NCBI RefSeq assembly: GCF_013822795.1
Contig: NZ_PNLB01000013.1
Span: 80,205 to 144,204 of the forward strand
From: Phenylobacterium sp.
GTDB taxonomy: Bacteria; Pseudomonadota; Alphaproteobacteria; Caulobacterales; Caulobacteraceae
DNA length: 64,000 nucleotides
Direction: 5' to 3'
Shown: in pieces, positions 26,434 to 36,137 of the stretch
Layout: each line of letters starts with the position of its first letter
Numbering within the stretch: position 1 is the stretch's first letter
Position numbers and translations under genes: made by a program
Notes under the pieces: model-generated
What the model saw: the letters and a program-made list of their open reading frames with translations, nothing else
The model's database searches: none
What the model was told of the DNA's origin: nothing

Positions 26434-26943
26434 ATGTACGCGGTGATCAAAACCGGCGGAAAGCAGTACCGGGTTCAAGCCGGTGACCTGCTGGTCGTCG
26501 AAAAGCTCGACGGTGAACCGGGTGCGGAAGTCGCGTTCGGCGACGTCCTCCTGCTCGGCGATGGTGAAGCCATCACGGTCGGCGCTCCGCTGGTCGACGG
26601 CGCGACCGTCTCGGCCACGCTGATCGAGACCCGCCGCGGCGAGAAGATCAAGATCTTCAAGAAGACCCGCCGTCAGGGCTATCGCCGCACCCGCGGTCAC
26701 CGCCAGTCGGAAACCGTGCTGCGCGTGACCTCGATCGCCGGCGCCGGCAAATCGACCAAGTGGGACGGCGTTGTCGACCTGACCCCGAAGGCCCTGCTGG
26801 ACGCTCGCGCCCGCAACCTGAAGAACGTGGTCGCCGAACTGGAAGCTGCGGCTCCCGCCGCTCCGGCCAAGGCTGACGCCCCGGCCAAGAAGGCTGCGCC
26901 GAAGAAGGCCGCCGCCAAGAAGTCTGACGACGCCGCCGAATAA
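26434..26943 (+). CDS. rplU: 50S ribosomal protein L21
   Basis: 169-residue ribosomal protein. Residues 1-103 are canonical L21 (MYAVIKTGGKQYRVQAGD; KIKIFKKTRRQGYRRTRGHRQ near residue 70). The rest is a 60-residue Ala/Lys/Pro-rich tail (AAPAAPAKADAPAKKAAPKK), common in some alphaproteobacteria and probably disordered. It binds 23S rRNA in the large subunit. rpmA follows after 28 bases in the usual rplU-rpmA-obgE order. Confidence 0.97.
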   Translation: MYAVIKTGGKQYRVQAGDLLVVEKLDGEPGAEVAFGDVLLLGDGEAITVGAPLVDGATVSATLIETRRGEKIKIFKKTRRQGYRRTRGHRQSETVLRVTSIAGAGKSTKWDGVVDLTPKALLDARARNLKNVVAELEAAAPAAPAKADAPAKKAAPKKAAAKKSDDAAE

Positions 26944-26971
26944 GCGCGCACTAGAGAGTTAGGAGAGAGCT

Positions 26972-27238
26972 ATGGCTCACAAGAAATCTGGCGGCTCTTC
27001 GCGCAACGGTCGCGATTCGGCTGGCCGCCGCCTCGGCGTAAAGAAGTTCGGTGGTGAAGCTGTCGTCGGCGGCAACATCATCGTGCGCCAGCGCGGCACG
27101 AAGTTCTTCCCGGGCGACAATGTCGGCATCGGCAAGGACCATACCCTCTTCGCGACCGCCGCCGGCGCCGTGAAATTCGTGACCAAGCGCGACGACCGCA
27201 CCTACGTGAACGTGGTTGTGGCCCAAGCGGCTGAATAA
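26972..27238 (+). CDS. rpmA: 50S ribosomal protein L27
   Basis: 88-residue L27, whose N-terminal tail reaches the peptidyl transferase centre. It starts [16 protein letters not shown] without the cleavable extension seen in Firmicutes. [20 protein letters not shown] is diagnostic. A ribosome site (AGGAGAG) lies before the ATG. A terminator follows at 27296. Confidence 0.98.
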   Translation: MAHKKSGGSSRNGRDSAGRRLGVKKFGGEAVVGGNIIVRQRGTKFFPGDNVGIGKDHTLFATAAGAVKFVTKRDDRTYVNVVVAQAAE

Positions 27239-27295
27239 TCAGGCGAACCTCTTGAAACCGGGTTCGCCGTAAGGCGGACCGGGCAGAGTGCTTCC

Positions 27296-27330
27296 GAGGG
27301 GGAGTCCGGACCGCCGGACTCCCCCTCTTT
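27296..27330 (+). terminator. terminator after rplU-rpmA
   Basis: A 14-bp perfect stem, GAGGGGGAGTCCGG (27296-27309) with CCGGACTCCCCCTC (27314-27327), loop ACCG, then TTT. A second small hairpin GGCGAACC/GGTTCGCC (27242-27268) lies directly after the rpmA stop. Together they should end the ribosomal transcript. Confidence 0.85.
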
Positions 27331-27369
27331 GCGTTCTGGGGCCCCGATAGAGGGCCGGGAGGTAGACCG

Positions 27370-27906
27370 ATGTGTGCGATCGAACTGGAGCCCGTCGTCA
27401 CGACGCAGCGGCTACGGCTGCGTAAGGCCCGCAAGGCCGACGCAGCCCGCCTGGCGAGCTACGCCAACGACTTCGACGTGGCCCGCATGACCACCGGCAT
27501 GCCCTACCCCTATGGGGTCGAGCACGCCGAAGGCTTCCTGGAAAAGGCGAGCGAGGCCGATCCCGCCCGCGAAGCGGTGTTCGTCATCGACCATCCGGAA
27601 CATGGCGCGATCGGCGTCCTGGGCTTCGATACCCGGGACGGCGGCGCGCGCGAGATCGGCTACTGGATCGGTCGCCCGCACTGGGGCCAGGGCTACGCCA
27701 CCGAAGCGGCCAGCGGCGCCCTGGTCTGGGCGCACCGGACCTGGGGCCGGCGCTACATGCACGCCGGCCACTTCGCCGACAACCCGGCCTCGGGCCAGGT
27801 GCTGTGCAACGCCGGCTTCCTCTACACCGGCGATGTCGAGTTGCGCCCGTCGATCGCCCGCGGCGGTCGGGCCACCCCGACCCGGATGATGGTGTGGCTG
27901 GCGTAA
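27370..27906 (+). CDS. GNAT-family N-acetyltransferase (RimJ/RimL-like)
   Basis: 178-residue acetyltransferase. The start TQRLRLRKARKADAARLASYAND and the acetyl-CoA-binding segment GYWIGRPHWGQGYATEAASGALVWAH (Gln/Gly-x-Gly/Ala near residue 101) are typical of the RimJ/RimL subgroup, followed by NPASGQVLCNAGF. The substrate is unknown: protein N-termini, amino acids or antibiotics are all possible. It is inserted between rpmA and obgE, with a terminator before it and a hairpin after it. Confidence 0.87.
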   Translation: MCAIELEPVVTTQRLRLRKARKADAARLASYANDFDVARMTTGMPYPYGVEHAEGFLEKASEADPAREAVFVIDHPEHGAIGVLGFDTRDGGAREIGYWIGRPHWGQGYATEAASGALVWAHRTWGRRYMHAGHFADNPASGQVLCNAGFLYTGDVELRPSIARGGRATPTRMMVWLA

Positions 27907-30155
<2,249 letters not shown>

Positions 30156-30226
30156 CCGACGATTGCGGATTTGCGACGGGCCCTAAAGCGGCCTACTAAA
30201 CCTCAAACTGAGCATTAGGGCGCGTA

Positions 30227-31792
30227 ATGGACGACGCGGCGGCGAGCACCAAGGCCGAGACAGGAGCCCGGACGGGCAAGCTGGAGACGCTGGTCGCCGG
30301 CATGCCGATCCCGTTCGGCGGCGACCGCGTGGCCTATGTCTCCGACAAACTGGCGGCCGCCTTCCGGCCGGGCGACCGGCTGGTGGTGGTCCAGGAGACC
30401 GGCGACCTGCTGCACGTGCCGGCCCCCGTCCAGGCGATCGCCGCCGGCGCCGTGGCCCGCGCGCACGCCGCGTTCGGCCAACTCACCCAGGTCAGCGACG
30501 AGGCGATCACCGCCTTCTTCGCCGCCTTCGCAGGCAACCTCGCCGACGACGGCGCCTGGGACGCGATCGCCAAGGCCAACGCCGAGGACGTCGCCCGCGC
30601 CCAGGCCCGCGGCCGCTCCACCACCCGCCTGGCGGTCAGCGATGCGATGCGCGCCGACATGATCGCCGGCCTGCACGTCTGGCGCGACGCCAAGGTCGGC
30701 CGCGGCCGGCTGGTCGAGCGCGTCGAGCATCCCGGCTGGAGCGTCGAGCAGGTCGCCGCCCCGCTGGGCGTGGTCGGCTTCATCTTCGAGGGCCGTCCCA
30801 ACGTCTTCGCCGACGCCACCGGCGTGCTGCGCACCGGCAACACCGTGGTCTTCCGCATCGGTTCGGACGCGCTGGGCACCGCTCGCGCCATCGTCGAGCA
30901 CGCGCTGGATCCGGCGCTTGAGGCCGCCGGCCTGCCGCCCGGCTCGGCCGCCCTGGTCGACAGCCCCGAGCATGCCGCCGGCTGGGCGATGTTCTCCGAT
31001 CCGCGCCTAGCCCTGGCCGTCGCCCGCGGATCCGGCCCCGCCGTGGCCCAGCTGGGCGCCATCGCCCGCCAGGCCGGCGCGCCGGTCAGCCTGCATGGCA
31101 CTGGCGGCGCCTGGATGGTGGCGGCCGCCGACGCCGCCCCGGCCCGCTTCAAGGCCGCCGTCTACCACTCGCTCGACCGCAAGGTCTGCAACACCCTCAA
31201 CGTCTGCGCGATCGTCCGCGAGGCCGCCGACACGCTGGTCCCGGCCTTCCTCGCCGCGCTCGACGCGGCCGGCGAGCGTCGCCGCAATGTGAAACTGCAC
31301 GTGGTCGAGGGCTCGGAAACCGCCCTGCCCGCCGCCTGGCGCGAGGCTCGCGTGGTCGTCGGCCGCGCCGAGGGCGCCGTCGAAGAGCCCAAGGTCGAGC
31401 TGCTGGCCGAGGGCGAGCTTGGCCGCGAATGGGAGTGGGAAGAGACCCCGGAGCTGACCCTGGTGCTGGTCGACAGCGTCGAGGCCGCCGCCGAGCTCTT
31501 CAACCGCTACAGCCCGCAGTTCGCCGCCAGCCTGATCTCGCAGGACCAGGCGGCGCACGAGCGCTTCTACGGCGCAGTGAACGCGCCGTTCGTCGGCGAC
31601 GGCTTCACTCGCTGGGTGGACGGGCAGTTCGCGCTCGACCGCCCCGAGCTCGGCCTCTCCAACTGGGAGCATGGCCGGCTGTTCGCCCGTGGCGGCGTCC
31701 TCTCGGGCGACGGGGTCTTCACCGTCCGCGCCCGGGTCCGCCAAAGCGACCTCGACCTCGACCGAAATCCGGCTACGGCGAAGACGCTTTGA
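30227..31792 (+). CDS. proA: glutamate-5-semialdehyde dehydrogenase with N-terminal extension
   Basis: 521-residue gamma-glutamyl phosphate reductase, second step of proline synthesis. Core motifs: EQVAAPLGVVGFIFEGRPNVFADA, TGNTVVFRIGSDAL and the catalytic Cys321 in LDRKVCNTLNVC. Usual length is about 415-420. The extra 100 residues lie mostly at the N-terminus (about 1-80, with FGGDRVAYVSDKLAAAFRPGDRL) plus inserts near the C-terminus. The extension has no signal and its function is unknown. The ATG at 30227 is 71 bases after proB. Codon use is like its neighbours, so the extension is real coding sequence. Confidence 0.9.
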   Translation: MDDAAASTKAETGARTGKLETLVAGMPIPFGGDRVAYVSDKLAAAFRPGDRLVVVQETGDLLHVPAPVQAIAAGAVARAHAAFGQLTQVSDEAITAFFAAFAGNLADDGAWDAIAKANAEDVARAQARGRSTTRLAVSDAMRADMIAGLHVWRDAKVGRGRLVERVEHPGWSVEQVAAPLGVVGFIFEGRPNVFADATGVLRTGNTVVFRIGSDALGTARAIVEHALDPALEAAGLPPGSAALVDSPEHAAGWAMFSDPRLALAVARGSGPAVAQLGAIARQAGAPVSLHGTGGAWMVAAADAAPARFKAAVYHSLDRKVCNTLNVCAIVREAADTLVPAFLAALDAAGERRRNVKLHVVEGSETALPAAWREARVVVGRAEGAVEEPKVELLAEGELGREWEWEETPELTLVLVDSVEAAAELFNRYSPQFAASLISQDQAAHERFYGAVNAPFVGDGFTRWVDGQFALDRPELGLSNWEHGRLFARGGVLSGDGVFTVRARVRQSDLDLDRNPATAKTL

Positions 31793-31807
31793 GTTCCGGG
31801 GACGTCC

Positions 31808-32458
31808 ATGTGGTTCGCGGGCGCGGCTAGGCGCCGCCCGATGGCGGGGCGTCCGGCGGCCCTGCGGCTCGGCTTCGACCTGAAGCCGGGGATGCGCGTG
31901 GGCCTCTATGGCGGCTCGTTCAATCCGGCCCACGAAGGCCACGCCCACGTGGCCGAAACCGCCCGCAGGCGACTGCAGCTCGATCGGGTGATCTGGCTGG
32001 TCTCGCCGCAGAACCCGTTGAAGACCACGCGCGAGACCGCGCCGCTGGCCGAACGCATGGCCGGCGCCCGGGCCGTCGCCCACGGCCGCAGCATGATCGT
32101 CAGCGACGCCGAGACCCGGTTCGGCTCGCAATACACCATCGACACCATCCGCGCCCTGAAGGCCCGCTTCCCCGGCGTGGACTTCGTCTGGATCATGGGC
32201 GCCGACAGCCTGGCGACGTTCCACCGCTGGCGCGGCTGGACCCAGATCATGGCCGAAGTTCCGGTCGCGGTCGTCTCGCGGCCCTGGATTTCGCTGAAAA
32301 GCCGCTCTTCGCCGGCGGCGCGACGTTTCGCCCACACTCGCGTGTCGCTGCTGCAGGCCAAGCTGCTGCCCGGCGCCTCCCCGCCGCGCTGGGTTTTCCT
32401 TACCGGGCCTTTGAATTTCCAGTCTTCGACGGCGCTGCGCGCCCGGCAGGCGAAGTAG
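31808..32458 (+). CDS. nadD: nicotinate-nucleotide adenylyltransferase
   Basis: 216-residue enzyme making deamido-NAD from nicotinate mononucleotide and ATP. Seen: MRVGLYGGSFNPAHEGHAHVAE (nucleotidyltransferase HxGH), WLVSPQNPLK, FVWIMGADSLATFHRWRGW and, at the end, LNFQSSTALRARQ in place of the ISSTxIR motif. Start 31808 gives about 28 residues before the conserved strand; ATG 31892 (MRVGLYGG) is a fair alternative. It lies in the usual nadD-rsfS-rlmH order. Confidence 0.92.
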   Translation: MWFAGAARRRPMAGRPAALRLGFDLKPGMRVGLYGGSFNPAHEGHAHVAETARRRLQLDRVIWLVSPQNPLKTTRETAPLAERMAGARAVAHGRSMIVSDAETRFGSQYTIDTIRALKARFPGVDFVWIMGADSLATFHRWRGWTQIMAEVPVAVVSRPWISLKSRSSPAARRFAHTRVSLLQAKLLPGASPPRWVFLTGPLNFQSSTALRARQAK

Positions 32459-32590
32459 CTCGATCACGATCGCGGCGGGCCAGGAACGATCGATCGGGCC
32501 GCCGGCTTGAAGACTTCGTGACGCTGGGCTGACCAACGCGCCCAATCCGTGCTATGTCTCTCCTAGCGAGGCAACAAAGGAGCGACCCCG

Positions 32591-33004
32591 CTGAGCCCTG
32601 ACCCTGCGCCTAGAGCGCACGAAGCCCCGGTTTCCGGCGCTTCTTCCGACCCCGAGGCGAAGATCGTCGCCCTCGGTGAACTGATCTTGCAGCGCCTCGA
32701 CGATGACAAGGCGCAGGACGTCGTCTTCATCGACCTGAAAGGCAAGAGCGCCGTCGCCGACGCCCTGATTGTGGCGTCCGGGCGTTCGCACCGTCATGTC
32801 GGCGCGATGGCCGATCACTTGCTGCGCGCGCTGAAGGAAGAAGGCCTGGGCAAGGCCCGGGTTGAAGGCCTGCCGCACTGCGACTGGGTGCTGATCGACA
32901 CCGGCGACGTGATCGTCCACCTGTTCCGTCCGGAAGTGCGCCAGTTCTACAACATCGAGAAGATCTGGTCGGTCGACTCGGCGCACCGCACGCCGCAGAG
33001 CTGA
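32591..33004 (+). CDS. rsfS: ribosomal silencing factor RsfS, likely CTG start
   Basis: RsfS (Iojap family) binds L14 and blocks subunit joining in starved cells. Conserved part: DDDKAQDVVFIDLKGKSAVADALIVASGRSHRHV, then DWVLIDTGDVIVHLFRPEVRQFYNIEKIWS. The frame is open from 32567, with no ATG or GTG before the conserved region. CTG 32591 has a perfect AAAGGAG (32576-32582) eight bases upstream and gives 137 residues. TTG 32687 would remove most of the first conserved helix (GELILQRL) and has no ribosome site. The choice of CTG is inferred. Confidence 0.85.
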   Translation: MSPDPAPRAHEAPVSGASSDPEAKIVALGELILQRLDDDKAQDVVFIDLKGKSAVADALIVASGRSHRHVGAMADHLLRALKEEGLGKARVEGLPHCDWVLIDTGDVIVHLFRPEVRQFYNIEKIWSVDSAHRTPQS

Positions 33005-33018
33005 TTGAACCCTCCGCC

Positions 33019-33143
33019 CCTCCCCCGCTGGGGGAGGTGGATCGGCGCATCGCGCCGAGACGGAGGGGGCCTGCTCTCAAGGCAGCCTGAGTCAAAGTCC
33101 CCCTCGGTCGGCCATCTGGCCGGCGGCTCCCCCAGCGGGGGAG
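33019..33143. repeat. palindromic dispersed repeat, type B, copy 3
   Basis: End hairpins CCTCCCCC-GCT-GGGGGAGG (33019-33037) and CTCCCCC-AGC-GGGGGAG (33127-33143). Inner hairpins TCGGCGC-ATC-GCGCCGA (33042-33058) and GTCGGCC-ATCT-GGCCGGC (33107-33124, one G-T pair). Unlike the other copies, it lies between two genes on the same strand (rsfS and rlmH), so it would be transcribed within the operon. Confidence 0.88.
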
Positions 33144-33164
33144 CACCTGATCGGCGACGCGCCC

Positions 33165-33629
33165 ATGAAAATCACCATCCTCGCCGTCGGCCGTCTGCCG
33201 CGCTCACCCGAAGTCGAGCTGGTGAAGCTCTACGTCGACCGCGCCACCGCGGCCGGCCGCTCGCTCGGCCTGGGCCCGGTAGAGGTGATCGAGGTCGAAG
33301 CGCGCAAGCCGGGCAAGGGCCCCGAGGCCGAGGTCCTGCGGCCGCATCTCGAAGGCGCTCACGTCATCGCCTGCGACGAGCACGGAACGGCGAGGGCCTC
33401 GCGCGCCTTCGCCGGCGAGATCGCTCGGTTGCGCGACGACGGCGCCCGGAAACTGGTGTTCGTGATCGGCGGGGCCGACGGCCTGGATCCGGCCCTGCTG
33501 GCGGCCGCCCACGGCAAGCTGGCCTTCGGGCCGCAGACCTGGCCCCACGCCATGGCCCGGGCCATGCTGGCCGAGCAGGTCTACCGCGCCGTCACCATCC
33601 TGGCCGGCAGCCCCTATCATCGTGATTGA
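33165..33629 (+). CDS. rlmH: 23S rRNA pseudouridine-1915 N3-methyltransferase RlmH
   Basis: 154-residue SPOUT methyltransferase that methylates pseudouridine 1915 in assembled 70S ribosomes. Seen: MKITILAVGRLPRSPEVELVKLY at the start, the knot segment KLVFVIGGADGLDPALL (SAM binding) and the closing AEQVYRAVTILAGSPYHRD. Length matches (E. coli 155). It follows rsfS across the palindromic repeat. Confidence 0.96.
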   Translation: MKITILAVGRLPRSPEVELVKLYVDRATAAGRSLGLGPVEVIEVEARKPGKGPEAEVLRPHLEGAHVIACDEHGTARASRAFAGEIARLRDDGARKLVFVIGGADGLDPALLAAAHGKLAFGPQTWPHAMARAMLAEQVYRAVTILAGSPYHRD

Positions 33630-33661
33630 GGGCGCGCAGCGCTCAGTCTATCCCTGATGCG

Positions 33662-34513
33662 ATGATGCGCCGCAGCGTCCTCCTGACCACCACCTGCGCC
33701 GCCGCCGCCGCGACCCTGGCGGCCGGCGCCATCGCCTATGCCGCCACCGAGGGGCAGATGCGGCTGGAACGGCTCAACGTCCGCGAGACGGAACTGAACG
33801 CCGAACAGGGCCGCAACCTCAACCGCATGGCGCGGCTGCTGACCGCGCTGGCCCAGTTCCGTCGCGATCCGCCGCCGGCCCTGCTGGTCAGCCCTGGCGA
33901 CGCCACCGATGCAGTGCGGGCGGCGATCCTGGTCAAGGCGATCACCCCCGAGTTGCAGAAGCGCGCCAAGGTCTACGCCGCCGAGGCCGGCGAGATCGCC
34001 CGCCAGCGCCGGCTGGCCGCGGTGGCCAGCGAGGCGCTGTTCACCTCCGACTCCGAACTGGCCGAACGGAGAGAGCGGCTCGAAGCCACCCCGCCCGGCG
34101 CCGCGCCGGTCGAGAGCGGCCCGATCACGCCGCCGATCCGCCTGTTGGCGCCGGTGAAGGGCAAGCTGGTCCAGCGCTATGGCGACGCCCTCAGCGGTGG
34201 CGGCGAGGCTTCCGGCGTGACCCTGGCGGCCACGGGCGGCGCCTCGGTCGCAGCGCCCGGCACCGGCCTCGTCCAGTTTGTAGGCCCCGTTAAGGGGTGG
34301 GGGACTATTTTGATCTTGCGGCTGGCCGGGGGTTACCATCTGGTGTTGGCTGGCCTTGACCGAACGACGGTCGGGGTCGGTCAATCAGTCGCGGCGGGCG
34401 CGCCTGTCGGGTGGATGACGGATGGACGAAACTCCCCATCTGAACTCTATCTGGAGGTCCGCGAACGCGGGGTCCCAGTCGACCCGGCCAGGTGGCTGGA
34501 CGGGGCAAGCTAG
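33662..34513 (+). CDS. EnvC-like protein with degenerate LytM (M23) domain
   Basis: 283-residue exported protein. A signal-anchor (residues 4-24, SVLLTTTCAAAAATLAAGAIAYA) is followed by a helical region (about 30-150) and a LytM-like domain (KGKLVQRYGDALSGGGEASGV to ELYLEVRERGVPVDPARWL). The zinc ligands (HxxxD, HxH) are missing, as in EnvC, which activates amidases instead of cutting peptidoglycan. The helical part is much shorter than EnvC's coiled coil. ATG 33662 was chosen; a TTG at 33626 overlapping the rlmH stop is possible. The neighbour ctpA suggests joint control of wall hydrolysis. Confidence 0.82.
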   Translation: MMRRSVLLTTTCAAAAATLAAGAIAYAATEGQMRLERLNVRETELNAEQGRNLNRMARLLTALAQFRRDPPPALLVSPGDATDAVRAAILVKAITPELQKRAKVYAAEAGEIARQRRLAAVASEALFTSDSELAERRERLEATPPGAAPVESGPITPPIRLLAPVKGKLVQRYGDALSGGGEASGVTLAATGGASVAAPGTGLVQFVGPVKGWGTILILRLAGGYHLVLAGLDRTTVGVGQSVAAGAPVGWMTDGRNSPSELYLEVRERGVPVDPARWLDGAS

Positions 34514-34519
34514 CGTTGC

Positions 34520-34557
34520 GAACCAATTCCGCCGGATTCCTCGCGGAACGTTGGTTC
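34520..34557 (+). other. strong stem-loop in the leader of ctpA
   Basis: GAACCAA (34520-34526) pairs with TTGGTTC (34551-34557), and TTCCGC (34527-34532) pairs with GCGGAA (34543-34548), giving 13 base pairs with a 2-base bulge and a 10-base loop. No T-run follows, so a terminator is unlikely. It fills the 98-base gap between the EnvC-like gene and ctpA, about 30 bases before the ctpA ribosome site AAGGGAGG. Confidence 0.5.
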
Positions 34558-34611
34558 AGGAAATTCCGGTGCGGCGCCGTCCCGTCGCAAAGGGAGGCTT
34601 CAAGGCCTGAC

Positions 34612-36009
34612 ATGCGTAAGTATTTTCTGATCGGGGCTTCGGCCTTCGTGCTCGGCGCCGGCTCCATGGCTTATGTGAGCCAGCAGGCTCTCGCCTCGGC
34701 TCAAGCGCCCAAGGTGAAGACCTACAAGATGCTCGAGTTGTTCGGCGACGTGCTCGACACCGTCGAGCGCCAGTACGTCACCGAGGTCGACGATCAGAAG
34801 CTGATCGAGGCGGCCATCGACGGCATGCTGACCTCGCTCGATCCGCACTCGGGCTATCTGAACCCCGACTCCTTCGACGACATGCGCGATCAGACGCGCG
34901 GCGAATACGGCGGCCTCGGGCTCGAGGTCACCAGCGAAGAGGGCGTGGTCAAGGTCATCTCGCCGATGGACGGCACGCCCGCCTTCAAGGCCGGCGTGAA
35001 GCCCGGCGACTTCATCACCGCGGTCAACGGCGAGAGCGTGCTCGGCCTGTCGGTCAACGAGGCGGTCAAGCAGATGCGCGGCAAGCCAGGCGAGGCGGTC
35101 ACCCTGACCATCGCGCGCGAGAAGTCCGATCCCTTCGACGTGAAGATCGTCCGCGAGGTGATCAAGCCCAAGTCGGCCACCGCCAAGATGGAAGGCGACT
35201 ACGGCTACCTGCGTGTCTCCGGCTTCAACGAGAAGACCACCGACGAGGCCGAGGCCGCCCTGGCCGAGCTGAAGGCCAAGAACCCGAAGATGAAGGGTCT
35301 GGTCCTCGACCTGCGCAACAATCCCGGCGGGCTGCTCGACCAGGCGGTCGGCATCTCCGACATGTTCCTGGAAGGCGGCGAGATCGTCTCCCAGCGCGGC
35401 CGCGATCCGCGCGACATCGAGCGCTACAACGCCCGCGCCGGCGACGTCACCGGCGGCCTGCCCATGGTCGTGCTTGTGAACTCTGGCTCGGCCTCGGCGG
35501 CCGAGATCGTGGCGGGCGCGCTGCAGGACCGCAAGCGGGCCGAAGTGGTCGGCCTGACCACCTTCGGCAAGGGTTCGGTGCAAACCGTGATCCCGCTCCG
35601 CGGCGGCATGGACGGCGCGCTGAAGCTGACCACGGCGCGCTACTACACCCCGGCCGGGCGCTCGATTCAGAAGACCGGCATCGAGCCGGACCTGGAAGTC
35701 GCCGAGACCCGCGACCAGGCCCAGCGCATCGCCAACCGCGCCTTCCAGTTCTCGGAAGCCTCGTTCCGCAACGCGCTCAACGCTGAAGAAGGCAAGGCGC
35801 GCCGTGGCGCCCACATCCCGGCCGAGGCCCCGCCCAGCGGCTTCGACGAGGACAAGGGCGACTTCCAGCTGGCCCGCGCCGTGGATGTCCTGAAATACGG
35901 TTCGGTGGCGGCGACTCCGAAGCTTCCAAAGCCCGAACCGAAGATGGCCGCGGTGGTGTCGCCGAAGGGCGCGCCAGCCCTCGAAAAGGCCTCTCCCGAC
36001 AAGAAGTAA
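34612..36009 (+). CDS. ctpA: carboxy-terminal processing protease CtpA (S41)
   Basis: 465-residue periplasmic serine protease. Signal peptide MRKYFLIGASAFVLGAGSMAYVSQQALASA; PDZ domain about residues 90-170 (EYGGLGLEVTSEEG, PAFKAGVKPGDFITAVNG); S41 catalytic domain with Ser295 (NSGSASAAEI) and Lys320 (TTFGKGSVQTVIPL) as the Ser-Lys dyad. A Pro/Lys-rich tail ends it. Such proteases degrade or trim wall hydrolases and lipoproteins. The ATG at 34612 precedes the signal peptide; the longer frame upstream lacks homology. Confidence 0.95.
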   Translation: MRKYFLIGASAFVLGAGSMAYVSQQALASAQAPKVKTYKMLELFGDVLDTVERQYVTEVDDQKLIEAAIDGMLTSLDPHSGYLNPDSFDDMRDQTRGEYGGLGLEVTSEEGVVKVISPMDGTPAFKAGVKPGDFITAVNGESVLGLSVNEAVKQMRGKPGEAVTLTIAREKSDPFDVKIVREVIKPKSATAKMEGDYGYLRVSGFNEKTTDEAEAALAELKAKNPKMKGLVLDLRNNPGGLLDQAVGISDMFLEGGEIVSQRGRDPRDIERYNARAGDVTGGLPMVVLVNSGSASAAEIVAGALQDRKRAEVVGLTTFGKGSVQTVIPLRGGMDGALKLTTARYYTPAGRSIQKTGIEPDLEVAETRDQAQRIANRAFQFSEASFRNALNAEEGKARRGAHIPAEAPPSGFDEDKGDFQLARAVDVLKYGSVAATPKLPKPEPKMAAVVSPKGAPALEKASPDKK

Positions 36010-36035
36010 AACGGCCAAAACGGCGGCGCGATTAG

Positions 36036-36050
36036 TTAATTGAAAGTTAA
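36036..36050. promoter_or_regulatory. candidate CtrA box TTAA-N7-TTAA
   Basis: TTAA (36036-36039), TTGAAAG, TTAA (36047-36050) is a perfect match to the full CtrA site of Caulobacterales and relatives. It sits 26 bases after the ctpA stop and 88 bases before the deacetylase ATG. A -10-like TATAAG (36075-36080) and another GTTAACC (36087-36093) follow. The distance to the -10 is longer than in typical CtrA-activated promoters. Confidence 0.55.
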
Positions 36051-36137
36051 CGGAAATCGCGCCGACGTTCACTGTATAAGTCGTTTGTTAACCATATTCG
36101 CGGACGCTCCAATGCCGGAACGTTCCGTGATCATGTG

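Noticed and set aside
34492..34611. Upstream extension of ctpA
   Set aside because: It would place 40 basic residues before a clean signal peptide; the ATG at 34612 with AAGGGAGG upstream is better.
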